From contig NZ_QVNU01000003.1 of NCBI RefSeq assembly GCF_003545715.1, positions 434,001 to 498,000 of the forward strand: a stretch of 64,000 nucleotides of DNA, in the 5' to 3' direction. A model generated the notes under the pieces. It saw only the letters and a program-made list of their open reading frames with translations, was not told where the DNA came from and searched no databases. The position numbers were made by a program, and so were the translations under genes. Shown one piece after another: positions 16,741-25,919 of the stretch. Position 1 is the first letter of the stretch. Each line of letters begins with the position of its first letter. The DNA comes from Taibaiella koreensis. GTDB taxonomy: Bacteria > Bacteroidota > Bacteroidia > Chitinophagales > Chitinophagaceae.

Positions 16741-18668
16741 ACTTGCTAACGCAGATCAATAAAGAAGTAGACCGGCTGGAAGGCCCCATAGTTGTGTTCG
16801 GGGCCGGCGGCTTTATAGGAGCGAATCTTTTTCGCACGATATTAGCTAAGAGAAATGATGTATATGCCGTAACCAGCAAGCCCTTCGTTCCCTGGCGGCT
16901 CGACGACCTGGATCAATCCAGGATATTGCAATGCGATATCACCAAAAGGGCTGAGGTGGCGCATCTTTTTGATGAATACCGTTTCAGAACAATATTCGAT
17001 CTTGCCGCTTACGGGGCTTATGCCAAGCAGGATAATGTAGAGCGAATCTACGATACGAATGTAATGGGCCTGTTGCACCTGGTTGAAGAGGCCTCCAAAT
17101 ACAACATCAGAGCCTTTATACATGCGGGCAGCTCATCTGAATACGGGCTGAACTGTGAAGCCCCGGATGAAGAGGATACCTTGATGCCCAATAGCCATTA
17201 TTCGGTTACCAAAGTGTCGGCGGCTTACCTGATCCGTTATTATGGCATACTGAAAGAAATGCCGGTGGTCAACCTGCGCTACTATTCGATCTATGGCCCA
17301 TACGAGGAGCCCGATCGCCTGGTGCCCCAGTTGATCCAGAAGGGAATGCAGGGAGGATACCCCGTATTGGTACAGCCCGATATTTCCAGAGACTTCGTTT
17401 ATATAGACGATGCGATATGGGCAACCCTGCTCGCTGCCAACGCGCCCATGGACGAGGTACGCGGCCGCTCGATCAATATTGCCAGCGGGGCCAAAACAAC
17501 ACTGAGGGCTATTGTGGAAGAGATCAGAACACTCTTTGGCATAGAGCAGGCCCCCGAATGGGGCTCTATGCCCAACCGCAAATGGGACCTTAAAGACTGG
17601 TACGGTAAAGCCACCCTGGCCGAAAAACTTTTGGGCTGGAAAAACCAGACCCTGCTGGGCCCCGGCCTGCAGCAGACCCGGGAATGGCAGGAAAAATATT
17701 CTTATCCGCTTTATGAAAAGAAGCTGATCCAGGATAAGATCAGGCATAAGCTTACCGCAGTGATTGCCTGCTATAAGGATGCACAGGCGATCCCAATCAT
17801 GTATCAGCGGTTGACAGCAACCTTCAAAAAGATCAATGTCGATTATGAGATCATTTTTGTAAACGATTGCAGCCCCGACAATACCATGGAGGTGCTGATG
17901 CCTATCGTGCAGCAAGACGATCACGTGATCGCCATAGAACATTCCCGCAACTTCGGTTCCCAGGCAGCTTTCCTGAGCGGTATGGAGATCGCCACAGGCG
18001 ACGGTGTTATTCTGCTCGATGGCGATCTGCAGGACCCCCCCGAGCTCATCGAGGACTTTTGCCGGGTATGGGAGGAAGGAAACGACGTGGTGTATGGCCG
18101 CCGGGTAAAGCGGGATGGTAACCAGCGGCTCGCATTTTTCTATAAAGTATTCTACCGTATCTTCAGGGGTATTGCTTATGTTCCCATACCCCTCGATGCC
18201 GGCGACTTTTCCCTGATGGATCGTAAAGTAGTAGATGAGCTGATCAAGCTGCCGGAAACAGATCAATTCCTCAGGGGATTGAGAGCCTGGGTCGGTTTTA
18301 AGCAGGTAGGAGTGGACTATGTACGGCCCGAACGCATGTTTGGTGTAACCACCAACAACTGGCGCAAGAATATCGGCTGGGCCAGAAAGGCAATATTTTC
18401 TTTCAGCTTTGTGCCGCTCGAGCTGCTTACGTACCTGGGTGGTTTTTTAACTGTACTGTCGTTTATCGCGATCATTGCGCAGATTATCGCTTATTTTGTA
18501 TTGCCGGGCATACCGCATGGCATCACTACCATTGTTGTGCTGATCCTCTTCTTTGGTGGTCTTAACATGCTGGGCATCGCGCTTATTGGCGAATACCAGG
18601 GTAAGATCCTTGAAGAAGCCAAGAAGCGACCAAAGTTCATCAGGAAGAATATCTATACTAAAAAATAA
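16737..18668 (+). CDS. Fused NAD-dependent epimerase/dehydratase and polyprenyl-phosphate glycosyltransferase
   Basis: 643 residues from GTG 16737, which overlaps the preceding TGA as GTGA. The frame is open for 22 more codons upstream, but that would lie inside the transketolase gene. Residues 1-330 form a short-chain (extended) dehydrogenase with GAGGFIG near 22, SSSEYG near 135 and YxxxK (YSVTK) near 155. Residues ~338-643 form a family-2 glycosyltransferase of the DPM1/GtrB/ArnC type with DGDLQDPPE near 428, and two C-terminal membrane helices at about 562-615. The two halves are one uninterrupted frame. The likely role is to form or modify a nucleotide sugar and pass it to undecaprenyl phosphate at the inner membrane. 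Confidence 0.9.
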   Translation: MNLLTQINKEVDRLEGPIVVFGAGGFIGANLFRTILAKRNDVYAVTSKPFVPWRLDDLDQSRILQCDITKRAEVAHLFDEYRFRTIFDLAAYGAYAKQDNVERIYDTNVMGLLHLVEEASKYNIRAFIHAGSSSEYGLNCEAPDEEDTLMPNSHYSVTKVSAAYLIRYYGILKEMPVVNLRYYSIYGPYEEPDRLVPQLIQKGMQGGYPVLVQPDISRDFVYIDDAIWATLLAANAPMDEVRGRSINIASGAKTTLRAIVEEIRTLFGIEQAPEWGSMPNRKWDLKDWYGKATLAEKLLGWKNQTLLGPGLQQTREWQEKYSYPLYEKKLIQDKIRHKLTAVIACYKDAQAIPIMYQRLTATFKKINVDYEIIFVNDCSPDNTMEVLMPIVQQDDHVIAIEHSRNFGSQAAFLSGMEIATGDGVILLDGDLQDPPELIEDFCRVWEEGNDVVYGRRVKRDGNQRLAFFYKVFYRIFRGIAYVPIPLDAGDFSLMDRKVVDELIKLPETDQFLRGLRAWVGFKQVGVDYVRPERMFGVTTNNWRKNIGWARKAIFSFSFVPLELLTYLGGFLTVLSFIAIIAQIIAYFVLPGIPHGITTIVVLILFFGGLNMLGIALIGEYQGKILEEAKKRPKFIRKNIYTKK

Positions 18669-18744
18669 ACTTGTGTTACAGCCGCCTTTACAGGTGGCCA
18701 AAAAAGAATGCCGTATCTAATATCCAGACAGGCTATATCCGAGT

Positions 18745-19476
18745 ATGGAAAAATTTCAACCCATAGCCAATACGGCGCCTACGACCTTTGTAGGAAAGGT
18801 CAAGTTCTATTTCCGAATGGTGCTCGACCTCCAGATCCTTACCATTTACAGCGCGATGAAAAAAGAGCTGCCTCGCTTTGAGGGCAAAGTGCTTGACGTA
18901 GGATGTGGAGACAGTCCCTATTATCATCTGCTACATAAGGACAAAACAAACTACTATGGCATTGATGTAGCCATAGCCGACGATTTTAAATATAGTAATG
19001 AAAAAATAACCATTTTCGATGGGAAACATATTCCTTTCAATGATGGTTTCTTCGACGCTTTCTTATGTACCGAAGTATTGGAGCATTGCTTCGAGTTTCA
19101 GGCCTTGATCGACGATATGTATCGCGTGAGCCGTAAGGGGGCAAAAGGGATCATTACGATTCCCTGGAGCGCACGTTATCACTATATTCCCTACGATTAT
19201 TTCCGGTACACGCCTAGCACGCTTAAGAAAATATTCACATCCTTTGGCAAGGTGGAGGTATATGGAAGAGGTACCGACCTGACGGCCATTTGCGCAAAGA
19301 TTATCGTACTCTTTTTCCGGAACTTTACCACGCCAAGGTATTTCTGGACGATCCCTTTCCTGTTGGTGCTGTTTCCCTGTTTCATTTTTGCTGTATTGTT
19401 GGGACATTTATCTTTACTGCTTAATCTGGGATCGGGCGAAGATCCTTTAGGTTACACCATCATTGTAGAAAAATAA
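18745..19476 (+). CDS. Class I SAM-dependent methyltransferase with C-terminal membrane segment
   Basis: 243 residues. The SAM-binding motif I is VLDVGCGDSPYY, followed by DAFLCTEVLEHC, typical of class I methyltransferases of the Methyltransf_11 type. After the catalytic fold there is a strongly hydrophobic stretch at about 190-225 (PFLLVLFPCFIFAVLLG), suggesting membrane association. It lies 76 bp after the fused epimerase/glycosyltransferase and 9 bp before a second methyltransferase. The context suggests methylation of a sugar, possibly while lipid-linked. The exact acceptor cannot be told. Confidence 0.82.
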   Translation: MEKFQPIANTAPTTFVGKVKFYFRMVLDLQILTIYSAMKKELPRFEGKVLDVGCGDSPYYHLLHKDKTNYYGIDVAIADDFKYSNEKITIFDGKHIPFNDGFFDAFLCTEVLEHCFEFQALIDDMYRVSRKGAKGIITIPWSARYHYIPYDYFRYTPSTLKKIFTSFGKVEVYGRGTDLTAICAKIIVLFFRNFTTPRYFWTIPFLLVLFPCFIFAVLLGHLSLLLNLGSGEDPLGYTIIVEK

Positions 19477-19485
19477 CGCATACCG

Positions 19486-20199
19486 ATGTCGCATATAACA
19501 GATAACAGAGGGTACAATCAGATTTTTCAGATGGCTGAGTCTACGCGTATTCGTATGAAAAGAAGAGCAGACTGGTTTATCGAAGCTATGAATATTACCG
19601 CTCCAGGTAAGAAAGGGCTGGAAATAGGTTGTGGCACCGGAGAAATGTCTAATTGGATAGCCGAGCAGATACCTTTGGATATACTGGGTACTGACCTGTG
19701 TGAGCCTTTTGTCCGTTCGGCTAATGAGCGCTTCGGACGGGAGCGCCTTAAATTTGAAGTGCTGGACTTTACAGATCCGGCCCAAATCATGGATCGCCGC
19801 TTCGATGTCATCTACGGCAACGGCATCCTGCACCATCTTTACCCGGTGCTGGACGCTTCATTAGTACAGATGAAATCCCTGCTCAGGCCCAATGGAAAGA
19901 TCATTTTTATGGAGCCCAATATTTACAACCCGTATTGCCAGCTGATCTTTAAAAGCGATTATTTCCGTAAGAAGGCCAAGCTGGAGCCGGATGAGATGGC
20001 ATTTTCCCCCGGGTTCATCCGTAAAAGGCTGCAGGCTGCAGGCTATACCAATATCAAAGTGACTTACAAAGATTTCTTGTTGCCGGGAATTCCGGCATTC
20101 CTCGTCAAGCCATCCATTGCTATTGGCAACGTGGCCGAACGGTTACCCCTGATCAAAAAGATAGCCCAATCCATTTTTATAGAAGCCCAATCCATTTAA
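19486..20199 (+). CDS. Class I SAM-dependent methyltransferase
   Basis: 237 residues with motif I LEIGCGTGEMSNW near residue 46 and FDVIYGNGILHHLYP further on. It is a soluble Rossmann-fold methyltransferase. It is encoded 9 bp after the first methyltransferase and 2 bp before the membrane glycosyltransferase, so co-transcription is almost certain. It is probably an O-methyltransferase acting on the glycan or lipid carrier made by this operon. It is not closely similar to the neighbouring methyltransferase, so the pair is not a simple duplication. Confidence 0.84.
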   Translation: MSHITDNRGYNQIFQMAESTRIRMKRRADWFIEAMNITAPGKKGLEIGCGTGEMSNWIAEQIPLDILGTDLCEPFVRSANERFGRERLKFEVLDFTDPAQIMDRRFDVIYGNGILHHLYPVLDASLVQMKSLLRPNGKIIFMEPNIYNPYCQLIFKSDYFRKKAKLEPDEMAFSPGFIRKRLQAAGYTNIKVTYKDFLLPGIPAFLVKPSIAIGNVAERLPLIKKIAQSIFIEAQSI

Positions 20200-20201
20200 C
20201 A

Positions 20202-22244
20202 ATGATGTGGAAAAAATTGATCGCCCCCGCAGCAGATGCCAGACAAACCCTTTATAAAAGGTTGTTTATCGGCATCGTTATCGCATTGTTCCTTATAAGG
20301 CCTGTACTAAGCTTCGATTATGGCCCAAGCAGCGATGAATTTTACCACAAGCCGGTAGGAGAGTTGTCCTATCTGTACCTCAAGTCCTTCGGGCAAAATG
20401 ATTCGATCTTCCGCTTCCGGCCCAACGACCGCGACGATCCCACTTTGCTATACAACTATGGACCGCTGGTCGATCTTACGGCTACGGCAGTATACAGGAA
20501 TCTTCATACCAACGCCACATATACAAGGCATTTTGTGATTGCCTTGTTTACTTTTCTTTTCTACTTGTTTTGCGGTCTTACGGCCAAGCGGATAGGGGGC
20601 TGGCAGGTCGGGTGCCTGGGACTGTTGTTTGCCATCATTGCACCAAGGCTATGGGGGGAGGCCTTTAATAACCCCAAGGATTCCACGTTTGCAGCGATGT
20701 ATATTATGTCGATATACTATATCCTGGCGTTTACCGATGAGCTGCCCTCGCCACGCTGGAAGACCACGCTGTTGCTGATGTTGTCGATAGGCCTGGCTTT
20801 TGGTATCAGGGTTGGGGCCTTGCTGCTCTTTTTCTATCTTGGCCTAGCCCTGGTATACGATATCCTTTCCGATAAGGAAATGCGCAAGCAAGCCTTCGGC
20901 ATCGATAAGAAATTTTACAAGCCTTTGCTGCTGCGGTTGGTGATCGTATTTGTCGGATTCTGGCTTATCGGTATCGCTACCTGGCCGGCGGCCCTGCGCC
21001 ATCCCTTTACGCAGCCGATGGAGGCGCTGAGCACCTTCTCCAAATTTCCTACCATTATCAAGACCGTTTTTGAAGGGCAGACCATGTGGTCCAACGAGGT
21101 ACCCTGGTATTATACGATAGTATATATCCTCATCACTACGCCAATTATCACCCTTGTGGGTGCGGCACTGGGTATCGTGCTTTACCCTTTGATGAAAAAG
21201 GCCGGCTATAACCGGCGGCGGGTATTGTTGGTCATTTTTACCTTTGCTTTTCCCCTGTTTTACATTGCATATTCCAAATCTCCTTTGTATAACGGTTGGC
21301 GGCACTCCTATTTCGTCTTCGGCGGTATCGCAGTAATTGCAGCCCTCGGGTTTGGCACGCTCATCCGGTACTTTTCGTCCAAAGCTGCCGGGATCGCCAT
21401 CATGGCCGTTATCCTGATCGGTAGTTTCTTCCCCATTAGCTTTATGATCCGGAACCACCCTCTGGAATATACTTATGTCAATGAGCTTAAAGGAGGTGTC
21501 GATGGCTCTTACGGCGATTATCAGCTCGACTATTATTCCCATAGCGCCAAGCCCGCAGCCGATTGGTTTGCCCGGAATGTTCCCTACGACAGTACGCTTA
21601 AGATAGCGTCCAATGTTCCCTGGGAGCTGAGCCAGATATGGGAGAGCACCCATTCGCCCTGGAAAGCAAACTATATCCGTTTCCGGGAGCGGTACGAGAG
21701 CGACTGGGACTACGCTATCTTAACGCCGCAATACGTTGATGTCAATATGCTGAAAAATGGCATGTTCGTACAAAAAGGTACCGTCTATACCGTTAGCGTG
21801 GACAATAGTCCCGTCGCAATTGTCGTGAAGCGTGGCGATAAAAGCGACCTGCTGGGTATGGAGGCGCTGGAAAAAAAGGATATTCCGGAAGCGGTACGCC
21901 TGCTGAAAAATGCCGTAACCTACGATCCCAATAACGAGATTGCCCAGGCCAATTATGGGCGGGCTTTACTGGAAGCAGGTAATATGAAAGATGCAGAAAC
22001 CGCTTTCAAAAAGACGGTCAGCATTTCCCCGGAAAAAGTGGATGCCTTGTACGGCCTGGCTATTGCGCAGTTGCAGCAGAATAATGTACAGAGCGCTACT
22101 TACAACCTGACGCGCGTCATCGAGATCAATCCTAATTTCCCGGAACCTTACCGCATACTGGCTTCTATTTATGCCCAACAGGGAGACCAAGCTTCCGCCG
22201 AGCGTTATATGGGTGCTTACCGGCAGCTTACCGGTAGCCGGTAA
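20202..22244 (+). CDS. GT-C-type membrane glycosyltransferase with C-terminal TPRs
   Basis: 680 residues. About 10 membrane helices occupy residues 20-410, with an acidic first loop (YGPSSDEFYHKP) of the kind GT-C enzymes use to bind metal and lipid-phosphate-sugar donors. An extracytoplasmic region follows, then three to four TPR units from about residue 548 (repeating A..Y/G..L..A-type helices, ending in YRQLTGSR). The GT2 half of the fused enzyme upstream would supply a polyprenyl-phosphate sugar, and this protein would transfer it outside the membrane, as ArnT follows ArnC. The TPR part may bind a protein or polymer acceptor. It is the last gene of the operon. The family was inferred by eye. 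Confidence 0.75.
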   Translation: MMWKKLIAPAADARQTLYKRLFIGIVIALFLIRPVLSFDYGPSSDEFYHKPVGELSYLYLKSFGQNDSIFRFRPNDRDDPTLLYNYGPLVDLTATAVYRNLHTNATYTRHFVIALFTFLFYLFCGLTAKRIGGWQVGCLGLLFAIIAPRLWGEAFNNPKDSTFAAMYIMSIYYILAFTDELPSPRWKTTLLLMLSIGLAFGIRVGALLLFFYLGLALVYDILSDKEMRKQAFGIDKKFYKPLLLRLVIVFVGFWLIGIATWPAALRHPFTQPMEALSTFSKFPTIIKTVFEGQTMWSNEVPWYYTIVYILITTPIITLVGAALGIVLYPLMKKAGYNRRRVLLVIFTFAFPLFYIAYSKSPLYNGWRHSYFVFGGIAVIAALGFGTLIRYFSSKAAGIAIMAVILIGSFFPISFMIRNHPLEYTYVNELKGGVDGSYGDYQLDYYSHSAKPAADWFARNVPYDSTLKIASNVPWELSQIWESTHSPWKANYIRFRERYESDWDYAILTPQYVDVNMLKNGMFVQKGTVYTVSVDNSPVAIVVKRGDKSDLLGMEALEKKDIPEAVRLLKNAVTYDPNNEIAQANYGRALLEAGNMKDAETAFKKTVSISPEKVDALYGLAIAQLQQNNVQSATYNLTRVIEINPNFPEPYRILASIYAQQGDQASAERYMGAYRQLTGSR

Positions 22245-22264
22245 GGGCAATGAACTGAGATAAG

Positions 22265-22400
22265 AAAAAGGCCGTCTGAAAAGGGATTATTTTTGTTACA
22301 TTGAACGCAGTCGAAATATGGCAAAAATTACGTTTCAAGCCTGTTTACATTTTGAACTGCTCAATGTAACAGGCTTGAGACCTTTTTAGACGGCCTCTTC
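22265..22400. repeat. Nested inverted repeats between convergent genes
   Basis: The outer arms are AAAAAGGCCGTCTGAAAAGG (22265-22284) and its near-complement at 22381-22400. Inside lies a hairpin, TCAAGCCTGTTTACATT (22335-22351) with AATGTAACAGGCTTGA (22363-22378). A further segment TGTTACATTGA at about 22295 could pair with the same TCAATGTAACA. The element fills most of the gap between the GT-C gene (ends 22244) and the acyl-CoA ligase gene (ends 22449, opposite strand). It can act as a terminator from either side, but its size and nesting suggest a REP-like or decayed mobile palindrome. Confidence 0.7.
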
Positions 22401-22448
22401 TCTTTGGAATTCTCCTGAAAATAGTGGTTCGTTTAACGATGCGGGGAC

Positions 22449-24248
22449 TCAATCCACAACAGGCGTTTCATACATGCTCTCGATCTCGTTTTTGTATTTT
22501 TCTTCTACTACTTTTCTCCTGATAGAGAGCTTAGGCGTCAGGATGCCATTATCGACCGTCCATTCCGAGGGCAGTAGCACAAATTTCTTCACCTGTTCCA
22601 CATGACCAAACTCGGGATTGTACCGGTCGATCTGCTGCTGGATCAGCTTGATCACTGAATCCTCTTTCACCAGGGCTTCGTCATCGGCCGGCAACTGCCC
22701 GCCTTCGTTTTTTAGCTTGTTCCGGATCTGGGCATAATTGGGTACGATAAGCGCCGAAACGAACTTCCGCCCGGGGCCCACCACCATCATCTGCTCTATG
22801 TAAGGGCTTTCCCGCATCTTATTTTCGATAACCTGCGGGGCTACATACTTACCACCCGAAGTTTTAAAGATCTCTTTCTTACGGTCGGTGATCTTAAGAA
22901 AACGGTCTTCCACCCAAACACCGATGTCGCCGGTATGGAACCAGCCTTCGGCATCAATTTCACGGGATGTTGCCTCCGGATTTTTATAATAGCCGACCAT
23001 TACGTTATTGCCGCGGCACAGGATCTCACCATCCTCGGCCAGCTTCACCTCTACATTTTTCAGTACCGGCCCCACGGTCCCGATCCGCCGGTTCTCGCTT
23101 TCCAGGTGGTTGACCGTAATCACCGGTGAAGTTTCGGTAAGGCCGTAGCCTTCCATCACCGTGATCTTTGCAGCCGAAAAAATGCGGATCAGCTTCTCCG
23201 ACAGCGCTGCCGATCCGCTGACTACCGCATCTACGCGGCCACCCAGGGCCTCGCGCCATTTGCTGAAGACCAGTTTATTGGCCAGCGCCAATTGCATCCG
23301 GTACCAGGCACTACCTCTTTTTATATTATCATAACGCTTACCCAGGTTCACAGCCCAGAAAAACATGGCCTTTTTGATTCCTGTCAGCTCATGTCCTTTG
23401 GCCATGATCCTTTCGTACACTTTTTCCAGCAGCCTGGGCACGCAGGTAAACACCATCGGTTTTACTTCTTTCAGATTGTCACCTATGGTATCCATACTTT
23501 CGGCATAGTAGACACCCAGTCCCCCCCGGATGTACACATAAGTGACCATCTTTTCAAAGATATGGTTGAGAGGCAAAAAGCTGAGGGCCCGGTCGTCTTT
23601 ACGGGCAAAATGGAAAAGCGGTGCGCTGTCGGTCACATTGCTCACGATATTCCTGTGGGAAAGCATCACGCCCTTCGGCGCCCCGGTAGTACCTGAGGTA
23701 TAAATGATCGTAGCAATAGTCTCACTGTTGATGCGGTCGCATACGGCCTCTCGCTGCTGCTCACCTTCTGCGGTGGGCTTCAGCTGGCTCCAATGGTCTA
23801 CACCGGGCACTTCATCAAAAGTATAAATGTGCTTCAGGCTGGGGATCTCATCAAAAGCCGGGCGGAACCGTTCGTACAGCTCGCTGTTGGAAAAGAAGAT
23901 GATCTTTACTTCTGCTTCCTTAAGAATAAACGCGAAGTCCTGCGGGCTTACCGTCGGATAGATCGGGGTCAGTATTGCGCCCGTTTGTTGTACGGCAAGG
24001 TCGGTGATCAGCCACTCGGGACGGTTCTGCGATACGATGGCGATCTTTTCCTGTTGCTCGGGCTCCAGCCGGTCATGAGCAATGCCCAGGCTTAGCAGGC
24101 CCGAGGCCAGGTCGCGGGAGCGCTGCATCACTTCTTTACAGGAGATCGTTTGCCAGGCGCCGTTGATCTTTGAGGCCAGCATCACGCCCGCAGGCCGTTG
24201 GGCTGCCTGGTATTCCACAAAATCAAATAGTCGTTGCGGCTGCTGCAT
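22449..24248 (-). CDS. Long-chain fatty-acid-CoA ligase (AMP-binding)
   Basis: 599 residues from ATG 24248 (MQQPQRLFDFVEYQ); the frame continues to a TTG at 24302, which is less likely. It carries the ANL-family motifs YTSGTTGAPKGVMLSH near residue 185, GYGLTETSP, the YKNPEAT..GWFHTGDIG region, and DRKKEIFKTSGGK. It activates fatty acids to acyl-CoA via acyl-adenylate for phospholipid synthesis or beta-oxidation. It resembles the bacterial long-chain ligases of the FAA1/LACS type (about 600 residues). It stands alone, with a structured repeat at its 3' end. Confidence 0.9.
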   Translation of the reverse strand: MQQPQRLFDFVEYQAAQRPAGVMLASKINGAWQTISCKEVMQRSRDLASGLLSLGIAHDRLEPEQQEKIAIVSQNRPEWLITDLAVQQTGAILTPIYPTVSPQDFAFILKEAEVKIIFFSNSELYERFRPAFDEIPSLKHIYTFDEVPGVDHWSQLKPTAEGEQQREAVCDRINSETIATIIYTSGTTGAPKGVMLSHRNIVSNVTDSAPLFHFARKDDRALSFLPLNHIFEKMVTYVYIRGGLGVYYAESMDTIGDNLKEVKPMVFTCVPRLLEKVYERIMAKGHELTGIKKAMFFWAVNLGKRYDNIKRGSAWYRMQLALANKLVFSKWREALGGRVDAVVSGSAALSEKLIRIFSAAKITVMEGYGLTETSPVITVNHLESENRRIGTVGPVLKNVEVKLAEDGEILCRGNNVMVGYYKNPEATSREIDAEGWFHTGDIGVWVEDRFLKITDRKKEIFKTSGGKYVAPQVIENKMRESPYIEQMMVVGPGRKFVSALIVPNYAQIRNKLKNEGGQLPADDEALVKEDSVIKLIQQQIDRYNPEFGHVEQVKKFVLLPSEWTVDNGILTPKLSIRRKVVEEKYKNEIESMYETPVVD

Positions 24249-24489
24249 ATGCAAAATAAGATTTAGCGGGGAAGCTATAGTGAAAAATGAACGTTCATTC
24301 AAAGATAACGGATTAGCGTCAAAAAAGAAAGCGGAAAAGCGGAAAGCAGCGGCCTTAACGATCGGTTTAACGCTATAACGATATTGTTAATTCTTAAGGG
24401 AAAGCCTCATGTGTTTCCAAAATAAAATCCGAAGTTTGTGTCACAATTTTGTCATTGGGCCGTAGGCCCGGAAGCTAAAATGCACGAAT

Positions 24490-25497
24490 ATGATTGCAGA
24501 TTTGGAGGTGGCCAGGCGCAATGTCGGCCGCCGCGGATTTTTAGATATAGATATCGATCCCACCCTTGATCTTTTTGAAGAAATAGAGAAGCTGAAGAAG
24601 GAAAAGAATGCCGTGTTGCTGGCACACTACTACCAGGAGCCCGACATCCAGGATGTAGCCGACTATATCGGCGATAGCCTGGGATTGGCGCAGGAGGCGG
24701 CCAAAACCGATGCTTCGGTAATCGTTTTTGCCGGGGTACATTTTATGGCAGAGACAGCCAAAATCCTGAACCCCAATAAAAAGGTTTTGCTGCCCGACCT
24801 TAATGCCGGCTGTTCCCTCAGCGACAGTTGTCCGCCGCCCGAATTTGCCCGCTTTAAAGCGCAGCATCCCGATCACCTGGTGATCTCTTATATCAATTGC
24901 AGCGCCGGTATCAAGGCATTGAGCGATATCATTTGTACCTCATCCAATGCCAAGCTGATCGTTGACAGCCTCCCCAAAGACCAGAAGATCATCTTTGCCC
25001 CGGACAAGAACCTGGGTGGCTATATCAATAAAGTTACCGGCCGGAATATGCTGCTGTGGAACGGCGCCTGTATGGTGCACGAGATATTTTCTCTGGAAAA
25101 GATCATCCGTCTCAAGGAGCAGCATCCGGAAGCCAAGATCATTGCCCATCCTGAGTGTGAAGAGCCGCTGCTGAAAGTGGCCGATTTTATCGGGTCGACC
25201 ACGCAGCTGCTGAAATATGTGGAAACCGACGCCGCGCAGGCGTTCATCGTGGCCACGGAAACTGGTATCCTGCACCAGATGCAGAAGAATGCGCCGGGTA
25301 AGACGCTGATCCCGGCGCCGCCCGAAAATAATTGTGCCTGTAACGACTGTCCGCACATGAAGCTGAATACCCTGGAAAAGCTCTACCTGTGTATGAAATA
25401 TGAAACGCCGGAGATAGAAATGGAAGAACAGCTGCGCCTGGCCGCAAAGAGGCCCATCGACCGTATGCTGGAGTTAAGTGCACAGCTGGGGCTGTAA
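24490..25497 (+). CDS. nadA: Quinolinate synthase
   Basis: 335 residues. NadA condenses iminoaspartate with dihydroxyacetone phosphate to quinolinate, using a [4Fe-4S] cluster. The expected cluster cysteines are visible in [18 protein letters not shown] and the CNDCPHM region, together with [20 protein letters not shown] near the N-terminus and the HPEC motif. NadB, which supplies iminoaspartate, is encoded 12 kb away on the other strand. A GGGCC-GTA-GGCCC hairpin lies just upstream of the start, but no known NAD-responsive site was recognised. The gene ends in a strong bidirectional terminator. Confidence 0.96.
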   Translation: MIADLEVARRNVGRRGFLDIDIDPTLDLFEEIEKLKKEKNAVLLAHYYQEPDIQDVADYIGDSLGLAQEAAKTDASVIVFAGVHFMAETAKILNPNKKVLLPDLNAGCSLSDSCPPPEFARFKAQHPDHLVISYINCSAGIKALSDIICTSSNAKLIVDSLPKDQKIIFAPDKNLGGYINKVTGRNMLLWNGACMVHEIFSLEKIIRLKEQHPEAKIIAHPECEEPLLKVADFIGSTTQLLKYVETDAAQAFIVATETGILHQMQKNAPGKTLIPAPPENNCACNDCPHMKLNTLEKLYLCMKYETPEIEMEEQLRLAAKRPIDRMLELSAQLGL

Positions 25498-25520
25498 TAA
25501 CTAAGATTCATTCATAAAGA

Positions 25521-25556
25521 ACAAAAGAGGAGCGCCCGTCAGCGCTCCTCTTTTGT
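25521..25556. terminator. Bidirectional terminator between nadA and the doc-like toxin gene
   Basis: A perfect 15-bp stem (ACAAAAGAGGAGCGC at 25521-25535, complement at 25542-25556) with a 6-base loop has an A-run on one side and a T-run on the other, so it works in both directions. The stop codon of the toxin gene (25539-25541) lies in the loop, so its last codons form one arm of the stem. Confidence 0.88.
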
Positions 25557-25919
25557 ATGTACCCTGATCCAGGTAATGATTTCGGTTATATTCAATGCCC
25601 CTGTTGAGATTCTGATGATGAAATCGTACAACTCAACTTCGCTTGCAGAGAACACGATGGCGTGTTCTTGCAGCAATGCAAACATGGCAAGAAACCCAAT
25701 TCGTTTATTACCATCAACGAAAGGATGATTTACAATAAGGCTTTCGGCTAATGCACCGGCTTTTTCAATCACTGATGGATAAAGTTCGGAGCCGTCGAAA
25801 GTCTGGAAAGGTCTTGCCAGCGCCGATGCCAGAAGCTCCGGGTCTCTAATACCTTTTTCACCACCAAAATCTTCAATGGAAGCATTTTGCATGTGCAAAA
25901 TATCCTGCAGATCGATCAT
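25539..25919 (-). CDS. Doc/Fic-type toxin (death-on-curing family)
   Basis: 126 residues, the usual length of Doc-type proteins. The Fic core motif HPFVDGNKRIG starts at residue 65 and keeps the catalytic His, Asp, Asn, Lys and Arg. The early GGEKGIRDPELLASALARP segment is also typical of the death-on-curing family. Doc phosphorylates EF-Tu, while other Fic enzymes transfer AMP; which applies here cannot be told, although the D-G-N-K form resembles Fic more than the D-A-N-K of phage P1 Doc. The start overlaps the end of the upstream small gene by 4 bp (ATGA), as in a toxin-antitoxin operon. Its 3' end lies inside the terminator stem. Confidence 0.88.
   Translation of the reverse strand: MIDLQDILHMQNASIEDFGGEKGIRDPELLASALARPFQTFDGSELYPSVIEKAGALAESLIVNHPFVDGNKRIGFLAMFALLQEHAIVFSASEVELYDFIIRISTGALNITEIITWIRVHTKEER

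Noticed and set aside
17133-18266. 377-residue frame opposite the fused epimerase/glycosyltransferase
   Set aside because: No domain, and the opposite strand carries well-defined motifs throughout.
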